Below are positions 30,138 to 30,187 of a stretch of DNA of 30,187 bases, piece by piece. The position numbers were made by a program, and so were the translations under genes. The DNA comes from Terramyces sp. JEL0728 (Eukaryota > Chytridiomycota > Chytridiomycetes > Rhizophydiales > Terramycetaceae), in the NCBI GenBank assembly GCA_027603945.1, contig JADIIU010000144.1, positions 1 to 30,187 on the forward strand, read 5' to 3'. The stretch's first letter is position 1, and every line of letters starts with the position of its first letter. The notes beneath the pieces are model-generated. The model did no database searches and had not been told where the DNA came from. It worked only from the letters and a program-made list of their open reading frames with translations.

Positions 30138-30187
30138 GGTTCTATGGTGTAGTCGGTTATCACGCAAGCTTAACATGCTTGAGGTCT
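30138..30187 (+). tRNA. tRNA-Val(AAC), truncated by the window end
   Basis: The 50 nt from GGTTCTA through the anticodon arm (loop TTAACAT, anticodon AAC) and into the variable region are identical to the first 50 nt of the complete tRNA at 9755-9828, on the opposite strand. The T-arm and 3' half lie outside the window. Confidence 0.93.

Noticed and set aside
29880..30176. Minus-strand 98-codon ORF through the right-edge tRNA
   Set aside because: Overlaps a tRNA gene and low-complexity spacer; no ATG context or protein-like pattern.

Overview
The window is nuclear DNA from a compact, AT-rich fungal genome. The fungal calls are a DUF1752 regulator, GPI13, Ctk3, a MET8/MET1-type siroheme synthase, and several secreted or GPI-anchored proteins with Kex2-like processing sites. 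I cannot place it more precisely: the proteins look fungal, but the gene architecture fits no fungal group I know well. The standard genetic code holds; TAA, TAG and TGA are all used as stops.

The most striking observation is intron size. Joining exons so that conserved protein families stay in frame gives 27 introns in 12 well-supported genes. Nine are 19 nt, fourteen are 20 nt, three are 22 nt and one is 50 nt. The short ones start with GTA/GTG/GTT, carry a YTRAY-like branch motif at about nucleotides 11-15, and end in AG a few bases later. In conserved families (H-protein, formaldehyde dehydrogenase, GPI13, Oxa1, Vma16, glucosidase II, Yop1, siroheme synthase) the joined protein matches the family at the junction, so these are unlikely to be frameshifts or sequencing errors. 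Such introns are close to the smallest spliceosomal introns known in any eukaryote. Everything else is also compressed: AATAAA overlaps the stop codon in at least seven genes, TATA-like boxes lie only about 25-40 nt before start codons, and one divergent pair has its ATGs 17 nt apart.

Layout. 1-4284: start of a possible transposon-type gene (-), glycine cleavage H protein (+), Ccc1-type iron/manganese transporter (+), a lysine-rich GPI protein (+) and, convergent with it, glutathione-dependent formaldehyde dehydrogenase (-). 4285-5888: a gene-poor gap with an 11-bp minisatellite. 5889-10893: DUF1752 regulator, GPI13, a tRNA-Val(AAC) on the minus strand, and a TPR protein. 11007-13098: two tandem paralogous secreted lysine-rich proteins (-) and a possible small membrane protein (-). 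13230-16373: OXA1 (-), a divergently transcribed membrane protein (+), a broken-looking ORF (-) and another secreted lysine-rich repeat protein (+). 16750-21747: fused siroheme synthase (+), an unknown protein (+), Yop1/REEP (+), and convergent V-ATPase c'' subunit (-). 21839-25971: a GPI-anchored Cys-rich protein, a third paralog of the lysine-rich family, and ER glucosidase II alpha (all -). 26288-30187: a possible small Cys-rich protein (-), a Kunitz-like protein (+), MsrB (-), a GPI-anchored repeat protein (+), Ctk3 (+), a small coiled-coil protein (-), and the start of a second, identical tRNA-Val(AAC) on the plus strand at the window edge.

There is no operon-like functional clustering. 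Themes are housekeeping (mitochondrial one-carbon metabolism and membrane insertion, siroheme, GPI anchor and N-glycan processing, V-ATPase) mixed with a secretome of lysine-rich, Kex2-type and GPI-anchored proteins. Four of the secreted lysine-rich genes share TATA boxes close to the ATG and an upstream TTGGGCT-type motif.
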